Assembly (NCBI GenBank): GCA_950106755.1
Contig: OX467082.1
Location: 3,968,001 to 4,032,000, forward strand
Length of the DNA: 64,000 nt
Source: Climacium dendroides
Lineage: Eukaryota > Streptophyta > Bryopsida > Hypnales > Climaciaceae
Direction of reading: 5' to 3'
Part shown: positions 62,937 to 64,000 of the stretch, in pieces
Layout of the letters: the number at the start of each line of letters is the position of its first letter
How positions within the stretch are numbered: the stretch's first letter is position 1
Made by a program: the position numbers and the translations under genes
Notes under the pieces: generated by a model
Database searches by the model: none
The model's input: only the letters and a program-made list of their open reading frames with translations
What the model was told of the DNA's origin: nothing

Positions 62937-64000
62937 TGCGAGAGTCTCCCCGCCGCAGATGGTTCTGTTGTAATTGTTGCAAGGTCGTGGTCTGCTGCAG
63001 CTCCTTCTTTATCGACCGAAACCGCCTGTGCAGCTAGCACGTACCATCGTTCACCCCAACCCAACGAGATCCTGGTTCCATAACCGCTTCAGTCGCCTCG
63101 AGCAACGACCTTAAGTGCTCACTACCACTATTGAATCCCGTCTCATTTCCAAGAGTATTGTCGCATTTCTTCGACTTCGTTGCTGGTCTCACCCTCTATT
63201 TCTTCGCAATACCTCGCACTCACAAAATGCAACAAAAGTTCTATGCTGTCCGGTTTGGCAATGTTTCATGAATTTCCCTAAGTACCGTTTCCTCCATGTG
63301 CTTCGCTCCAAGTATTCTTCCCTGTGCAAGCTTGGAGTATGTCTACAACTGCTGGAGACATGAATTTCTCAACAACTAACTCTTAACCGTGTAAAGATTG
63401 GGCTGTGCAAGCAACTCACTGTAATAGATACCACCTGCGTATGAACCACTGGTCTAACCAGAGTTGAAGTAAGCCGAGATCATCCCCATGTTGCACAGGT
63501 CCTCGTTGCTACATGAGTCCCAGAATCAAGTAGGTCGATCGCCTGGGATTGTAAACACGTCAAGTGGGCAGGCTCGCATGCGCCTTTGCTTCTCACCCTG
63601 GTTTTACTCAATTTACCTCCGAGGATCTTCAAAGTAATCGGTGCAGAAATGACGACAGCACTACGTGCAAATGCAGACGAGGACGATGTTGGCATTAACA
63701 AGCCCGAGGTTGGCTAAAACTCAACCTTAGTGTAGTGACTCTGAAACTCACTATACGTGTTAAGTAGGTGATTGAAAAAAAGCTACTGGCGTATCAGTGT
63801 TTGATTTATACAGACTGCTCGGCAAGCTGCAAAATGCCTGTGTCAGGCCAAAAATTCATCAGACAGAGTCCTAACGAAAAAGGGCTCGCATTCTTAAAAT
63901 TTCGAAATCCAACTTCAGGGACGCAACTTGCAACATTCACTGTCGAAGTTGGCAATCATTAACCTGCAAAGCAGAAAACCGACACGATGATTCATTCGCT
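62937..64000. other. Upstream region of the SCPL gene
   Basis: This region has moderate GC and probably holds the promoter and possible alternative first exon of the SCPL gene. The minus-strand frame from 63695 to the donor at 63597 gives 33 residues with a Ser/Ala-rich, mildly hydrophobic start. Other frames (63115-63363 plus, 63768-63962 plus) resemble nothing known. Confidence 0.4.

Overview
The window looks like nuclear DNA from a land plant that makes flagellated sperm, most plausibly a bryophyte such as a moss. The reasons are that genes have many short exons with GT-AG introns, that plant-type families are present (CASP-like membrane protein, SCPL50-type serine carboxypeptidase), and that two genes for motile-cilium proteins (a radial-spoke RSPH14-like ARM protein and IFT74) appear intact. 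Flowering plants lack motile cilia and these proteins. The exact taxon cannot be read from the sequence. No bacterial operon, CRISPR array, plasmid or virus was seen.

Layout. At 1-5 kb there is mostly non-coding DNA, including one copy of a 0.7 kb dispersed repeat. At 5.96-10.1 kb (+) lies a ten-exon gene for a 415-residue RSPH14/RSP8-like protein, preceded by a three-unit ~215 bp tandem repeat. At 13.8-19 kb there is a GC-richer island holding a probable Myb/SANT (trihelix-like) gene on the minus strand, which carries an apparent frameshift, plus unassigned ORFs and the second copy of the 0.7 kb repeat. At 19.2-46.4 kb there is a long AT-rich desert with no convincing gene. It is made largely of old non-autonomous elements: at least three different fold-back or terminal-inverted-repeat families, direct repeat pairs, a 31 bp minisatellite, a (TA)39 tract and two G-depleted segments.

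The right end is gene-dense. A three-exon CASP-like gene (48.0-49.4 kb, +) converges on a 14-exon IFT74 gene (50.1-56.5 kb, -). Upstream of IFT74 and on the same strand is an eight-exon SCPL50-like carboxypeptidase (57.9-62.9 kb, -), including a last exon that sits 785 bp beyond the rest of the gene. Exon chains were built by hand from splice signals, reading phase and family resemblance. The chains for RSPH14, CASP-like, IFT74 and SCPL all close in frame from ATG to stop.

Functionally, the RSPH14-like protein (radial spoke) and IFT74 (IFT-B train) would both serve building or beating of the sperm flagellum. Their presence on one 64 kb segment is notable, but there is no sign of operon-like coupling. 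The two plant-type genes (membrane scaffold family, secretory or vacuolar hydrolase/acyltransferase family) have no evident link to them. I did not find a convincing undescribed multi-gene system; the novelty here lies in the repeat families and in several splice-site oddities.
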